Positions 44,933 through 55,521 of a DNA stretch of 64,000 bases are shown here, in pieces. Each line of letters starts with the position of its first letter. The stretch's first letter is position 1. The translations under genes and the position numbers were made by a program. Where the stretch lies: NCBI GenBank assembly GCA_902613185.1, contig CACMGP010000001.1, forward strand, positions 62,001 through 126,000, given 5' to 3'. The notes under the pieces were generated by a model that did no database searches, had not been told where the DNA came from, and saw only the letters and a list, made by a program, of their open reading frames with translations. Origin of the DNA: an uncultured Alphaproteobacteria bacterium. GTDB taxonomy: Bacteria > Pseudomonadota > Alphaproteobacteria > HIMB59.

Positions 44933-46949
44933 AAAAAATTATATCAATTTTAAATCCTGAATAACTGTTCGTTGTTATATTCATCTTATAAGAGTTGTCA
45001 GTAATTATTTTATTTATTAAAGACAATCCCAATCCAGATGAATTTTTTGTTGAAAAATATGGTTTAATGAGATCATCAATGTCCCCGTCGTATCCTGGAC
45101 CATTATCAAAAAAGGTTAAAATTAAATTTTTATCTATTTTTTTTAAAGATATTTCAATTGTAGGATTATTCGCTGATATTAAAGCCTCAATAGAATTTTT
45201 AAAAAGATTATTAAAAATTATATCCAAATATGAATGATCAAAATTAACATATAGATTTGCTTCAATATTATGAATTATTTCAATTTTATCATAATTTCTT
45301 TTGTATTCCTCAATATAAACTAAACAAATTTCTGATAAATTTAATTTAGTAATATTTGCTTTAGGCAATCTTGCATAAGTGGAAAATTCATTTACAAGGT
45401 TTTGAATTAAAAAGATTTGTCTCTTAATAGATTTAATTGAGTTAATTAATTCTTCGTCTTTAAGTTGACTTTCAATAAATTCTGTCGACAAAAGCATAGG
45501 TGTTAATGGATTTTTTATCTCATGAGAAATTTTTCTAGCAAGATCTGCAATAGCATTATTTTTTTCAGCAAATATTAGGTCGGTATAGTCATTAAATATT
45601 ATAATTTGATCAAATAGAGAGTTATTATCAATAAAAATAGATTTCACAAAAAAATACTTTTGAATATTTTCTAATTTAACTTCTAAATTTATTTCATACG
45701 ATTTTTTATAAAAATTTTGACTGTTATTAAAATGGTTTGAAAGTAATTTAGTAAAGTTTTCAAATGATGTATTTTTTTTATCACTAAATATAGAGGATGC
45801 TGAATTTTCAAAAATCATTGATTTATTATTTAAAACAAAAATACCATATGGTGAATTTTCTATAATATTGTTTATAAAACTCAGTTGATCATTAATAGTT
45901 GCATTTACCTCCTGCAGATTATTTTTTTGATTGATTATAGTTTTACTCATCTCATGAAAAGAGTTTGTTAACACAGAGATATCATCCTTATTAGTTAATT
46001 TTTCGAATTCCAATTGTTTATATTTTCCTTTTCTAAGGTCTATAATTGAGTTATTCAAATCTCTTATTGGTTTAGCTAATCTAAAACTGAAATTTGTTCC
46101 TATTATGATGAATATAAAAATTAAACTTGTAGAAAGAATTATATATATAGTAAAAAACGTAACTTGAATATTTCTTTTATTATTTTCAATTGAATTTATA
46201 GCTTCGTATGATTGTATGATATTCTGATAATAATTTAATGTTTCTAAATCGATATTCTTAAGTAACAATAAATAATTTGAGTTATTTAAATTTACTTTGG
46301 AGAAAAGCTGATCATTTGAAAAAAAAATAGTGATATCATTTTCACTTTTAATACTTGCTTCTTTTAAATTTTCTTCTGATAAAAATATTTTTTCATCTGA
46401 AATATGTTCTATAAATTGATTACCATTATTAAAATTGTAAACGGTTGTAATATTGAATCTTTGTATGATATCCCTATCAATCAATCTTTCAGATAAAACA
46501 TAGTTTCTTATAAATTTTGAGTCTGTAATTAAATCTCTTTCAGTTTGATCGATGAATTTCTGAGCCAATTGATAGGAGTTATTAACTGTAGATTTAAATG
46601 CAGGCCCTAACCAAGTACTGACTTCTATATTAAAGAACACCGCAGATGCCAATAATATTATTCCACTTGGAATAATTGAAAAAAGACCAAAAAAAAGAAA
46701 AAATTTATTGAAAAGTCTTAAACCTACTACCTCTCGATTTTTATATTTTAAGTAATTAATAAGAAAAATTGATAAGTATAAAAGAAGTATCAATAAAAAT
46801 ACAAAATCAGCAATTAAAATATACTGAATAAGCTCAGCATTGCGAACAATTTCATTTGATGAAATAAGTGAATATACAGTTAGCACAAAAAGAGTTATAA
46901 AAATAGATATCAATATAAAAGCAGAAAATTTATTAAAATAATTTGACAT
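44925..46949 (-). CDS. ntrY: NtrY-type sensor histidine kinase
   Basis: A 674-residue membrane histidine kinase. Three N-terminal helices (e.g. ILISIFITLFVLTVYSLIS, LIADFVFLLILLLYLSIF and a third near 85-110) precede a periplasmic domain of about 150 residues and a fourth helix (IILSTSLIFIFIIIGTNF). Then come HAMP, a PAS-like region (IENSPYGIFVLNNKS), the H-box ARKISHEIKNPLTPMLLS and the ATPase boxes LTFFDNGPGYDGDIDDLIKP and SSGLGLSLINKII. It senses a periplasmic or membrane signal, possibly redox or nitrogen state, and phosphorylates NtrX. The start ATG overlaps the divergent ispDF start by 7 bases. Confidence 0.92.
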   Translation of the reverse strand: MSNYFNKFSAFILISIFITLFVLTVYSLISSNEIVRNAELIQYILIADFVFLLILLLYLSIFLINYLKYKNREVVGLRLFNKFFLFFGLFSIIPSGIILLASAVFFNIEVSTWLGPAFKSTVNNSYQLAQKFIDQTERDLITDSKFIRNYVLSERLIDRDIIQRFNITTVYNFNNGNQFIEHISDEKIFLSEENLKEASIKSENDITIFFSNDQLFSKVNLNNSNYLLLLKNIDLETLNYYQNIIQSYEAINSIENNKRNIQVTFFTIYIILSTSLIFIFIIIGTNFSFRLAKPIRDLNNSIIDLRKGKYKQLEFEKLTNKDDISVLTNSFHEMSKTIINQKNNLQEVNATINDQLSFINNIIENSPYGIFVLNNKSMIFENSASSIFSDKKNTSFENFTKLLSNHFNNSQNFYKKSYEINLEVKLENIQKYFFVKSIFIDNNSLFDQIIIFNDYTDLIFAEKNNAIADLARKISHEIKNPLTPMLLSTEFIESQLKDEELINSIKSIKRQIFLIQNLVNEFSTYARLPKANITKLNLSEICLVYIEEYKRNYDKIEIIHNIEANLYVNFDHSYLDIIFNNLFKNSIEALISANNPTIEISLKKIDKNLILTFFDNGPGYDGDIDDLIKPYFSTKNSSGLGLSLINKIITDNSYKMNITTNSYSGFKIDIIFYD

Positions 46950-48082
46950 TAATTAACTCTAAAATTCATTTTATACTTCTAGCAGGTGGTAATAGTTTAC
47001 GATTTTCATCTAATACAAATAAGCTTTTAGCAAAATTTAAAAATAAAAATTTACTAACACATAATATTGAATTTATTAAAGAACTTAAATTTAAAAAAAT
47101 AACCCTTATAATTAATAATCTAAAAAACACTAATATTAACATTTTTGATGATTTAGAAGTAATAAAAGGAGGAAAAACAAGATCAGAAAGTGTTAAGAAC
47201 GCTTTAAACAAATCCAAATTTAAATCAAAATATGTAATCATACATGATGCAGCTAGACCATTAAATTCTCATAAATTAATCAAAAACATAATAAAGAACT
47301 TGCTAGAAAGAAATTATGATTGTGTAGTTCCTTATACCAAGTGTTCTGATACTGCTATTATTAGTCACCATAATATTGATAGAGAAAAACTTAAACTAAT
47401 TAAGACACCACAAGGATTTATTAAAAGTAAAATTACTCTTTTACATAATAAAAATAAAAGAAAGTTATTAACTGACGACAGTCAACTTTTCAGAAATGAA
47501 AAAAATAAATTTAAAATTAAATATTTATTACAAAATGAAATAAATTTAAAAATTACATACAAAGATGAATTAATTTCATTAAATAAATTAGTTGAAAAGA
47601 ATATCTTAGTAGGAATTGGATATGATATTCACAGAACTATAAAAACTAATAAAAATAATTTAATAAAACTTGGTGGTGCAAAAATAAAATCAAAAGTAAA
47701 AGTTATTTCTCACTCAGATGGAGATGTAATACTACATGCTATTACAGATTCTATTCTAGGAGCATTATCTCATAGAGATATAGGCACCTATTTTCCAAAT
47801 AACAAAGAAAACTTAAATAGAAATTCAGTAGAATTTTTAAATTATGCTTTGAACAAAATGAATTTAAAGAAAAAGATGATTAATAATATTGATCTAATGA
47901 TTGTTTCAGAAGAACCTAAAATAAATCCTCATTTCAAAAAGATTTTAGAAAGTATTTCAAAGAACCTTGATATCAATAAAAATAGTATTTCTATCAAAGC
48001 AACTACAAATGAAAAATCTGGATTAATAGGTAAAGGAAATTTTATAGCTTGTTGGTCAAATGTTTCTCTAAGAGAAAACTAA
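46943..48082 (+). CDS. ispDF: Bifunctional IspD/IspF (isoprenoid biosynthesis, MEP pathway)
   Basis: A 379-residue fusion. N-terminal IspD (about 1-222) makes CDP-methylerythritol: [31 protein letters not shown] and [11 protein letters not shown]-terminal IspF (about 223-379) cyclises CDP-ME 2-phosphate: [13 protein letters not shown] and [19 protein letters not shown], with metal-binding Asp and His. The fusion is characteristic of alphaproteobacteria. The start is TTG (46943-46945), since no ATG keeps the IspD N-terminus, and it overlaps the ntrY start on the other strand. It meets lipA convergently with a few bases of overlap. Confidence 0.92.
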   Translation: MTLINSKIHFILLAGGNSLRFSSNTNKLLAKFKNKNLLTHNIEFIKELKFKKITLIINNLKNTNINIFDDLEVIKGGKTRSESVKNALNKSKFKSKYVIIHDAARPLNSHKLIKNIIKNLLERNYDCVVPYTKCSDTAIISHHNIDREKLKLIKTPQGFIKSKITLLHNKNKRKLLTDDSQLFRNEKNKFKIKYLLQNEINLKITYKDELISLNKLVEKNILVGIGYDIHRTIKTNKNNLIKLGGAKIKSKVKVISHSDGDVILHAITDSILGALSHRDIGTYFPNNKENLNRNSVEFLNYALNKMNLKKKMINNIDLMIVSEEPKINPHFKKILESISKNLDINKNSISIKATTNEKSGLIGKGNFIACWSNVSLREN

Positions 48083-48987
48083 ACTACTTTTTTTAGTTTT
48101 TCAAAGTCTTCATCTGCGTGATAACTTGATCTTGTCATTGGTGAGGAGGAAATCATTTTAAATCCCAATTTTAAGCAAACATTATAAAGACTTTTAAACT
48201 CGTCGGGAGAGTAAAACTTATGAACTTTTTCATGATGTATAGATGGCTGAAGGTATTGTCCTATAGTAACAAAATCAATATTAGAATCTTTCATATCTTT
48301 TAGCACTTCTATTATTTCTGAATAATCCTCACCTAACCCAACCATAATACCAGACTTTGTAAATATTGATCTATCGAATTCCTTAACTTCTCTTAAAAGC
48401 TTTAAACTCTCAATATAATTAGATCCAGGTCTAATTTGTTTATAGATTCTTGGAACTGTTTCTAAGTTGTGATTAAAAACATCGGGCTTCACTTTTGCAA
48501 TATCAATGTAATTTCTATTTTTTCTTAAGAAATCGGGTGTTAAAATTTCTATTGTTGTATTATTAGATAATTCTCTTATGTACTTAATAGTATCAATAAA
48601 GTGCTGAGCACCACCGTCAGGTAAGTCATCTCTGTCTACACTTGTTACTACAACATGTCTAAGTCCTAATTTTAAAACTGATTTAGCAACGTTAAGAGGT
48701 TCCATAGGATCAGGTGGTTCTGAGGGTTTACCTGTTTTTACATTACAGAATGCACATGCTCTAGTACAGGTATCTCCTAATATCATAAAAGTTGCATGTT
48801 TTTTTTCCCAACATTCTCCAATATTTGGACATGCAGCTTCTTGACACACAGTAACTAAGTTATGAGATTTAACAATGTCTAGTGTCTCAAAATATTTTTT
48901 TGATGTTGGTGCTTTTACTTTAAGCCAATTAGGTTTTTTGATTGTCGTAGGATTAAATTTTTTAATTTTTTCTGGATGTCTAATCAT
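48079..48987 (-). CDS. lipA: Lipoyl synthase
   Basis: Radical-SAM enzyme inserting two sulfurs into octanoyl groups. 302 aa. The first cysteine set is [20 protein letters not shown] and the radical-SAM set is [19 protein letters not shown]; both Fe-S clusters are complete, and [15 protein letters not shown] is conserved. It completes the PDH operon, since E1-beta and E2 here both have lipoyl domains. The terminal serine motif SSYHADE that ligates the auxiliary cluster is present. It starts 2 bases after the lpd stop. Confidence 0.96.
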   Translation of the reverse strand: MIRHPEKIKKFNPTTIKKPNWLKVKAPTSKKYFETLDIVKSHNLVTVCQEAACPNIGECWEKKHATFMILGDTCTRACAFCNVKTGKPSEPPDPMEPLNVAKSVLKLGLRHVVVTSVDRDDLPDGGAQHFIDTIKYIRELSNNTTIEILTPDFLRKNRNYIDIAKVKPDVFNHNLETVPRIYKQIRPGSNYIESLKLLREVKEFDRSIFTKSGIMVGLGEDYSEIIEVLKDMKDSNIDFVTIGQYLQPSIHHEKVHKFYSPDEFKSLYNVCLKLGFKMISSSPMTRSSYHADEDFEKLKKVV

Positions 48988-48989
48988 GT

Positions 48990-50363
48990 TTAAAAATGTA
49001 AAGGTTTTTCAAAAGCTGATAAGACGCTTTCGTGAATGGACTCTGATAAAGTTGGATGTGCAAAAACAGTATTAATAAATTCATCTTCTGTTGACTCTGA
49101 TGAAATAGCAAGGCCAAATGTGGCTATCATTTCTGTAACATCAGGTCCAATAAGATGTGCGCCCAATACCTCTCCGGTTTCAGAATTAAAGAGCGTTTTA
49201 ACAAAACCATATGAGTTAGACATAGTTTGTGATTTACCATTTGCTAAAAATGGAAAATTACCCGTCTTGTAGGGAGTGTTATTGTCTTTAAGTTGTTGTT
49301 CAGTGAAACCAACGGTAGCTATTTGTGGTAAGCTATATATGCAACCAGGGATATGATTTTCTTTTGGTTTATGAGTATCATTACCTGTTAAAATATGAGT
49401 GACACAATTTATAGCATCGTGCATGGCTTTATGTGCTAGCCATGGGGCACCAATAATATCACCAATTGCATATAAACCGTTAATATTTGTCTCATAATTA
49501 TGGTTTGTACTTATGTAACCGGTATCAGATAGATTTAAGTTAAGAGAACTTATAAAGTCTTTATCCAAATTAGGTATCACACCTACAGATAGTATTAATG
49601 CATCACATACTACATTTTGGTCAATATTTTTAAAGCTTACATTTTTTTTATCTTCAACGATTTTCTGAATTTTCGCATTTAACTCAAATTTAATACCCTT
49701 TTTTTCAAATATTTTTTTTGCTTCATTTGAAATGTCGTTATCAAACTGAGGTAAAATCTTATTTTGAGACTCAAAAACTGTAACGTCCGAACCTAAAGCA
49801 TTATAAATACTTGCAAATTCTATTCCAATAGCTCCTGATCCGATAATACATAATTTTTTTGGAAGGAATTTAGGAATCATTGCTTCTTTGGAACTCCAAA
49901 TTAAATTAGAAAATTTAATGTCACCTATTGTTCTAGGTTTGCATCCTGTAGCAATAATCATATTCTTAGAGGAAATTTCATCTGAAGTTGTATTTACAAA
50001 AAATTTATTATCAATTTTTTTTGGATATGCTCGATGTTTATAAATATCTATTTTATTTTTTTTCATTAGTGAATTAACGCCTTTTGATAGGTTATCAGAT
50101 GCTGTTCTTGACATCTTTACAACTTTATCTAGAGCAATTTTAGTCAGATCTTTCTTATCAAGCCCAAAATGATTAGCCTCTTCCATGAATTCTGCTGAAT
50201 GTAATAATGATTTAGTTGGAATACAACCCCAATTAAGACATACACCTCCAAGTTTGTCCTCTTCAAACAAAGCAACCTTCATACCAAGTTGTGCAGCTTT
50301 TATAGCAGCAACATAACCACCGGGACCACCACCAATTATTGTTAAATCATACTTAATTGTCAT
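48990..50363 (-). CDS. lpd: Dihydrolipoyl dehydrogenase (E3)
   Basis: FAD enzyme reoxidising dihydrolipoyl groups. 457 aa. FAD site [20 protein letters not shown], redox disulfide [23 protein letters not shown] site [19 protein letters not shown], second FAD segment [20 protein letters not shown] and the C-terminal catalytic His in [12 protein letters not shown]. Overlaps pdhC by 11 bases. Confidence 0.96.
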   Translation of the reverse strand: MTIKYDLTIIGGGPGGYVAAIKAAQLGMKVALFEEDKLGGVCLNWGCIPTKSLLHSAEFMEEANHFGLDKKDLTKIALDKVVKMSRTASDNLSKGVNSLMKKNKIDIYKHRAYPKKIDNKFFVNTTSDEISSKNMIIATGCKPRTIGDIKFSNLIWSSKEAMIPKFLPKKLCIIGSGAIGIEFASIYNALGSDVTVFESQNKILPQFDNDISNEAKKIFEKKGIKFELNAKIQKIVEDKKNVSFKNIDQNVVCDALILSVGVIPNLDKDFISSLNLNLSDTGYISTNHNYETNINGLYAIGDIIGAPWLAHKAMHDAINCVTHILTGNDTHKPKENHIPGCIYSLPQIATVGFTEQQLKDNNTPYKTGNFPFLANGKSQTMSNSYGFVKTLFNSETGEVLGAHLIGPDVTEMIATFGLAISSESTEDEFINTVFAHPTLSESIHESVLSAFEKPLHF

Positions 50364-51636
50364 CTGAAATATTTTCTAAATTTTGTACAATACTAGAAAA
50401 AAATTGTGATGCTAAAACTCCATCAACAGCTCTATGATCACATGATAATGTCAAATTTATAAAACTCCCTATTTCAATCTTACCTTTATCCACATAAACA
50501 TCCTCAAAAATCTGCCCTACTGCTAATATATAAGTTTGTCCTGGTAAAATAATAGCATCAAAACTACGGATATTAAATGAACCCAAATTAGATATACTTA
50601 TGATACCTTCTGACAGATCAGAGGGAGAAAGTTTATTATCTCTTGTTAAATTTATCTTTTCATTAAGATTGGCGTTGATTTCATTTAAACTAAAATTATT
50701 TATCTTTTTGATTACAGGCATTTTTAAGCCAAACTTAGAGTCAACGGCAATACCAATATTATGATCTTTATTAATAATAAATTCACCATTATCTTTATAA
50801 GTACAATTTGAGTCTGGAAATGCTTTGAATGCATTTGATATAGATTGCATTAATATCGCATTTAAAGAGTACTTATTACCTTTTAATTTTTGATCTTTTC
50901 TAAATTTTAATAGAGTAGCCATATTCACTCTAGTATTTAAATAAAAATGTGGAATATTATTTTTGGAATGTGTTGTTGCTTTTGCAATAGCTTGTCGTAA
51001 TCTATTGACATTAGGGCTTTCAGACAAATGATTTGAGTCTGATACATCTCTTAAAATAATTCTATTATCTGGACCAGTACCTTTTAATTTTGATAAATCT
51101 ATAGATTTTTCATTTGAAATTTTTTTTGCAAGTGGGGATATAAATACTCTTATAGACCCATTATCAAAATTTTCATTTATATCAAGATCATCGGTATGTA
51201 TTCTTCTTGAAATCGATTTTATTTTTGAAATATCTATATTTTTTTTTTGAGCTATTTTTTTAGCTAAGGGTGTAATTAATATTTTATCTGAAACAAAATC
51301 TTTATCATTTTCAGAAGGATTTATTTCTAAAGTTTGTATTTTATTATCTGAATTATTATTTTTTAGAAAATTATTTATATCCTCTTGTGTAAAAGTCAAA
51401 TCGTCTGAAATTATTGCAACTAATTGATTAACGTTTGCTGTTTCACCTTCCTTGGATATTATTTTAGCAATATACCCATCTTCTGGTGACTCATACTCCA
51501 TTGTAGCTTTATCTGTTTCAACTTCGAATAAAACCTCACCACTTAATATTGAATCTTTTTCTTTTTTTATCCACTTAACAATTTTACCCTCCTCCATTGT
51601 GGGAGATAAAGAAGGTAAATTAACTTCATATAACAT
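50353..51636 (-). CDS. pdhC: Pyruvate dehydrogenase E2 (dihydrolipoamide acetyltransferase)
   Basis: 427 aa. One lipoyl domain (1-80, lipoyl-Lys43 in VETDKATMEYE), linker, then two consecutive peripheral-subunit-binding motifs at about 119-150 and 164-198 (ITPLAKKIAQKKNIDISKIK and ISPLAKKISNEKSIDLSKLK), then the acetyltransferase core from about 205. The core ends LTLSCDHRAVDGVLASQF with the catalytic His and Asp. Only the second motif has the complete GTGPDNRIILRDV end. Most E2 proteins have a single subunit-binding domain. It follows pdhB with a one-base overlap. Confidence 0.94.
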   Translation of the reverse strand: MLYEVNLPSLSPTMEEGKIVKWIKKEKDSILSGEVLFEVETDKATMEYESPEDGYIAKIISKEGETANVNQLVAIISDDLTFTQEDINNFLKNNNSDNKIQTLEINPSENDKDFVSDKILITPLAKKIAQKKNIDISKIKSISRRIHTDDLDINENFDNGSIRVFISPLAKKISNEKSIDLSKLKGTGPDNRIILRDVSDSNHLSESPNVNRLRQAIAKATTHSKNNIPHFYLNTRVNMATLLKFRKDQKLKGNKYSLNAILMQSISNAFKAFPDSNCTYKDNGEFIINKDHNIGIAVDSKFGLKMPVIKKINNFSLNEINANLNEKINLTRDNKLSPSDLSEGIISISNLGSFNIRSFDAIILPGQTYILAVGQIFEDVYVDKGKIEIGSFINLTLSCDHRAVDGVLASQFFSSIVQNLENISDDN

Positions 51637-53006
51637 TAATTTATATATGACACTTTTTTAACAGCAGATACAATTTCATCAGTGTTGGGTAATGCTAATT
51701 TTTCTAAATTTTCTGCATATGGCATTGGGACATCTTTTCCACTAACTTTAATTATTTCTGAGTCAAGGAAATCAAAGCAATTTGATTGGATTAAATAAGA
51801 TAAGTGTGATCCGAAACTTGTACTACCAAAGCCGTCCTCAACAATTACAACTCTATTGGTTTTCTTAACGGAATTATATATCAATTCTTCATCTAAAGGT
51901 TTAATTGATCTTAGATCAATAATATCAGGACTAATCCCCAGTTTTTCAATTGAAGGGTGAGCGTTTAATATTCTTTGAACAGTCATTGAAAAACCAATAA
52001 TAGTGACATCTTTACCTTCTTTAATAAGATTGCCTTTACCAATAGGAATTAAAAAATCGTTCTCTTCAGGAACGTTAGTTTTTTCTTTATAGAGTAATTC
52101 ATGTTCTAAAAAAACAACAGGATTGGGATTTCGAATAGATGATTTTAATAAACCTTTTGCATCTCTTGCATTTGAAGGAGCAATTACTATCAAGCCTGGA
52201 ATATGAGAGAACCAAGATATAAAACATTGGCTATGTTGTGCTCCAACTCTAGCCGCAGCACCATTTGGGCCTCGAAAAACTATTGGAACATTTATTTCTC
52301 CACCTGACATGTATAAAGATTTAGCAGCAGAGTTAACTATTTGATCAACCGCTTGCATAGAAAAATTAAAAGTCATAAATTCACATATAGGCTTAAGTCC
52401 TGCCATAGCTGCTCCAATAGCTAAACCTGTAAAACCATGTTCAGAAATAGGAGTATCTAAAACCCTTTTTGATCCAAATTTATCAAGAAGCCCTTGGGTT
52501 ACTTTATATGCACCATCGTATTCAGCTACCTCTTCTCCTAAAAGAAAAACATCTTTGTCTAATTTCATTTCTTCTTCTATAGCTTGATTCAATGCCTCTC
52601 TCATAGATATTTCTTTTTCAGACCAATTCTTTCCACCTGAATTTTCTTTTGTTTGATTTAAAAGAGAATTCATTGAAATATTTACTTCTGATGAAAGAGG
52701 TTCAGTTTCGTTAGAGGAGACTGGCGGAGATTTTTCAATAGGTTTTTCTGGTATCTCCTCTATTTCCTCACCGTCAACTTTAAGTAGAGCTATCTCAGTA
52801 TTAACACTTATATTTTCAGTGCCCTCTTTAACTAGTATTTTCTCAACTTTACCATCATCGGGTGACTCTAGTTCCATAGTAGCTTTATCAGTCTCAATTT
52901 CTGCTAAAATATCTCCTGAAACTACACTATCTCCCTCTTTAACTAACCATTTTACTAAGTTACCTGTTTCCATTGTTGGAGATAAAGCTGGTAGAAGTAT
53001 TTTCAT
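51636..53006 (-). CDS. pdhB: Pyruvate dehydrogenase E1 beta with N-terminal lipoyl domain
   Basis: 456 aa. An N-terminal lipoyl domain (1-80; Lys41 in EIETDKATMELE) is joined through an acidic Pro/Glu linker to the E1-beta body (about 130-456), which has MREALNQAIEEEMKLDKDVF, LGEEVAEYDGAYKVTQGLL, PISEHGFTGLAIGAAMAGL and FRGPNGAAARVGAQHSQCF. A lipoylated E1-beta is known from alphaproteobacteria, so this is normal for the group. It overlaps the pdhA stop by four bases. Confidence 0.95.
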   Translation of the reverse strand: MKILLPALSPTMETGNLVKWLVKEGDSVVSGDILAEIETDKATMELESPDDGKVEKILVKEGTENISVNTEIALLKVDGEEIEEIPEKPIEKSPPVSSNETEPLSSEVNISMNSLLNQTKENSGGKNWSEKEISMREALNQAIEEEMKLDKDVFLLGEEVAEYDGAYKVTQGLLDKFGSKRVLDTPISEHGFTGLAIGAAMAGLKPICEFMTFNFSMQAVDQIVNSAAKSLYMSGGEINVPIVFRGPNGAAARVGAQHSQCFISWFSHIPGLIVIAPSNARDAKGLLKSSIRNPNPVVFLEHELLYKEKTNVPEENDFLIPIGKGNLIKEGKDVTIIGFSMTVQRILNAHPSIEKLGISPDIIDLRSIKPLDEELIYNSVKKTNRVVIVEDGFGSTSFGSHLSYLIQSNCFDFLDSEIIKVSGKDVPMPYAENLEKLALPNTDEIVSAVKKVSYIN

Positions 53007-53980
53007 AAATATACCTCGGTGTATAATTCTTTTAAATCTGGAAGAGGCGACTCAAGTGAAAATTTTTCTACATCTTTAATTTGTTTCTTAATATCACTCT
53101 CAATATCTTTAATCGTGTCCTCTTGAATTTTATAATCATTTAATAAAGTTTCTTTCATCATTAACACAGGGTCTATCTCTTTCATTTTATTCACTTCATC
53201 TTTGGTCCTGTATAAACCAGGATCAGACATTGAATGACCTCTAAATCTATATGTATCCATTTCAATAATGTAGGGCTTAGAATTTTTTTCGATATATTCT
53301 CTTGCCCTTATAGCTGACTCACTTACATCAAAAAAATTCATTCCGTCTACTTTTTCACCTTTAATGCCAAATACAGTTGCTCGTTCGTACAACTCACCTC
53401 CTGCTGCAGACCTTCCAATAGATGTACCCATTCCATATTTATTGTTTTCAATAATAAATAAAACTGGTAACTCCCAAAGTGATGCTAAATTAAATGCCTC
53501 AAAAACTTGGCCATTACTCATAGCTCCATCCCCTAGATAGACTCTTGAAATCTTTTTTTCGTTTCTGTATCTATGTGCGAAACCTATGCCAACGCCTAAA
53601 GGTACTTGTGCTCCAACGATACCGTGTCCACCATAAAATCTATTAGCTTTGGAGAACATGTGCATTGATCCACCCTTGCCTTTTGAAATTCCATCTCTCC
53701 TTCCAGTTAATTCAGCCATTACTAGTTTAGGATCTACTCCACGAGCTAATATATGTCCATGATCTCTATAAGCAGTGATAACGGTATCCTCTGAATTAAT
53801 AGAAGAAAGAATACCTATGACAACAGCCTCTTGGCCAATATATAAATGACAGAAACCTCCAATTTTTCCAGCTCCATATAATTGAGCAGCTTTCTCTTCA
53901 AATTTTCTAATTAAAAACATTTTTTCGTAAAACTTCAGTAACTGGTCGTTTGTAAAATTATTTTTGTTTTTTTTATTCAT
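53003..53980 (-). CDS. pdhA: Pyruvate dehydrogenase E1 alpha
   Basis: 325 aa. Thiamine diphosphate enzyme decarboxylating pyruvate with E1-beta. LVMAELTGRRDGISKGKGGS and MHMF provide the conserved loop, YGGHGIVGAQVPLGVGIGFA the active-site His, and the TPP motif is LGDGAMSNGQVFEAFNLASL continuing to IIENNKYGMGTS. YRFRGHSMSDPG is the phosphorylation-loop region of mitochondrial relatives. Starts 2 bases after the FtsB-like gene stop. Confidence 0.96.
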   Translation of the reverse strand: MNKKNKNNFTNDQLLKFYEKMFLIRKFEEKAAQLYGAGKIGGFCHLYIGQEAVVIGILSSINSEDTVITAYRDHGHILARGVDPKLVMAELTGRRDGISKGKGGSMHMFSKANRFYGGHGIVGAQVPLGVGIGFAHRYRNEKKISRVYLGDGAMSNGQVFEAFNLASLWELPVLFIIENNKYGMGTSIGRSAAGGELYERATVFGIKGEKVDGMNFFDVSESAIRAREYIEKNSKPYIIEMDTYRFRGHSMSDPGLYRTKDEVNKMKEIDPVLMMKETLLNDYKIQEDTIKDIESDIKKQIKDVEKFSLESPLPDLKELYTEVYL

Positions 53981-53981
53981 C

Positions 53982-54269
53982 TTAATCTAATTTTAATATG
54001 GTCTCTCCGTCTTGAATATTAGGGTTATTCTGCTTTGTAATTTCATCAATATAATCCTCTTTGTTAGAATAGAAAGAGTGTAAATCAATATTAATATCTA
54101 ACATTTTTTGATCGAGATTGGATTGCAATTTTTTATACATTTTTTCCTCAAATTGATAAATTAAGTAATTTCCAATATTGAATTTTCCATAAACTGTGTG
54201 ATATATCAGGTAAATCAATACAAATATAAAAAAGAAATTTATTAAACTACTAGCTTTTAAAAACTTCAC
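53982..54269 (-). CDS. FtsB/DivIC-like septum formation initiator (probable)
   Basis: A 95-residue bitopic membrane protein: short N-terminus, one transmembrane helix (SLINFFFIFVLIYLIYHTVY), then a predicted coiled coil (FEEKMYKKLQSNLDQKMLDI) and a short acidic C-terminus. Size, topology and position between eno and pdhA match the ftsB-like gene found there in many alphaproteobacteria. The sequence itself is weakly conserved, so identification leans on position. Overlaps the eno stop by 20 bases. Confidence 0.65.
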   Translation of the reverse strand: MKFLKASSLINFFFIFVLIYLIYHTVYGKFNIGNYLIYQFEEKMYKKLQSNLDQKMLDINIDLHSFYSNKEDYIDEITKQNNPNIQDGETILKLD

Positions 54270-55521
54270 TTAATTCACCAGCATACCCTTTAATATTGTC
54301 ATTTTCTGATATTCTAAGTAACTGATTGTATTTTGCAACTCTATCAGATCTAGCTAATGAACCAGTTTTAATCAAAGGACAGCGTGAAGCAATAGCTAAA
54401 TCTGAGATAAAAGAATCTTCAGTTTCTCCTGACCTATGAGACATAATAGATGCAAAACTATTATCTGTCGCTAGGTTGATAGCTTCTAAAGTTTCTTTAA
54501 CTGTGCCTATTTGATTCAATTTAATTAAAATACTGTTAGCTTGTTTTTCATCTATACCAGTTTGCAACTTTTGTATATTTGTAACAAAAAGATCATCACC
54601 AACTAATCGTATCTTTGAACCAAGTTTATTTGTAATTTTTACCCAACCTTCATAATCTTCTTCATTAAGTGCATCTTCAATTGAAAAAATAGGATACTTT
54701 TTACAAATATTTTCATAAACACTAATCATTTCTTCAGTTGAATATGAGTTACCTTCGAAATTATATTTTCCATCAGAGTAAAACTCACTAGAAGCTGCAT
54801 CTAATGAAATTTTAAAGTGATCATTTAATTTAAAGCCTGCTTTTGAAATTGAATTACATATTAAATCTAAAACATCTAAATGAGATTTTAAATTAGGAGC
54901 AAAACCCCCTTCATCGCCAAGATTAGTATTTAAAGATCTAGATTTTAATTCTTTTTTTATATTGGCTATTACAGAATGTGTTGATGATAAAGCTTCAGTT
55001 AAAGATTTAAATCCTATTGGTAAAATCATAAACTCTTGAAAATCAACATCATTATCAGCATGTTGTCCGCCATTTATTACATTCAACATTGGAACAGGAA
55101 TAATTAAATTATCTAAACCCTGAGAAAGAAATATTGCACCAAAGTTTGCATAAGACCAAGCCTTATAGTAAGCAAGACTAAGAGATAAAATAGCGTTTGC
55201 TCCATAATTTGATTTATTTTCTGTGCCATCTAAATCTATTAGGAATTGATCAAATTCTCTGAAATCAGCAAAACTTTTATCTAAAATTTTTGGTCTTATG
55301 AGTTTGTTAACATTAGATACAGCTTTTAAGACACCTTTGCCACTCATTCTATTTGTGTCTAAATCTCTTAATTCTAATGCTTCAAATTTTCCTGTGGATG
55401 CACCTGATGGAACCATTCCTCGAAATGGATATGGTATATTTTCAAATATCATTTCACATTCTACAGTTGGGTTACCCCTACTATCAAAAATTTCTCTTGC
55501 TGTAATATTTTTAATTTTCAT
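54250..55521 (-). CDS. eno: Enolase
   Basis: Converts 2-phosphoglycerate to phosphoenolpyruvate. 423 aa. Standard segments: AREIFDSRGNPTVECEM, MVPSGASTGKFEALELRD, VINGGQHADNDVDFQEFMIL, LGDEGGFAPNL, the metal ligands in ISLDAASSEFY, SIEDALNEEDYEGW and VGDDLFVTN, the catalytic Lys in ANSILIKLNQIGT and the loop SHRSGETEDSFISDLAI. Starts immediately after the kdsA stop. Confidence 0.97.
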   Translation of the reverse strand: MKIKNITAREIFDSRGNPTVECEMIFENIPYPFRGMVPSGASTGKFEALELRDLDTNRMSGKGVLKAVSNVNKLIRPKILDKSFADFREFDQFLIDLDGTENKSNYGANAILSLSLAYYKAWSYANFGAIFLSQGLDNLIIPVPMLNVINGGQHADNDVDFQEFMILPIGFKSLTEALSSTHSVIANIKKELKSRSLNTNLGDEGGFAPNLKSHLDVLDLICNSISKAGFKLNDHFKISLDAASSEFYSDGKYNFEGNSYSTEEMISVYENICKKYPIFSIEDALNEEDYEGWVKITNKLGSKIRLVGDDLFVTNIQKLQTGIDEKQANSILIKLNQIGTVKETLEAINLATDNSFASIMSHRSGETEDSFISDLAIASRCPLIKTGSLARSDRVAKYNQLLRISENDNIKGYAGELSEVFKS

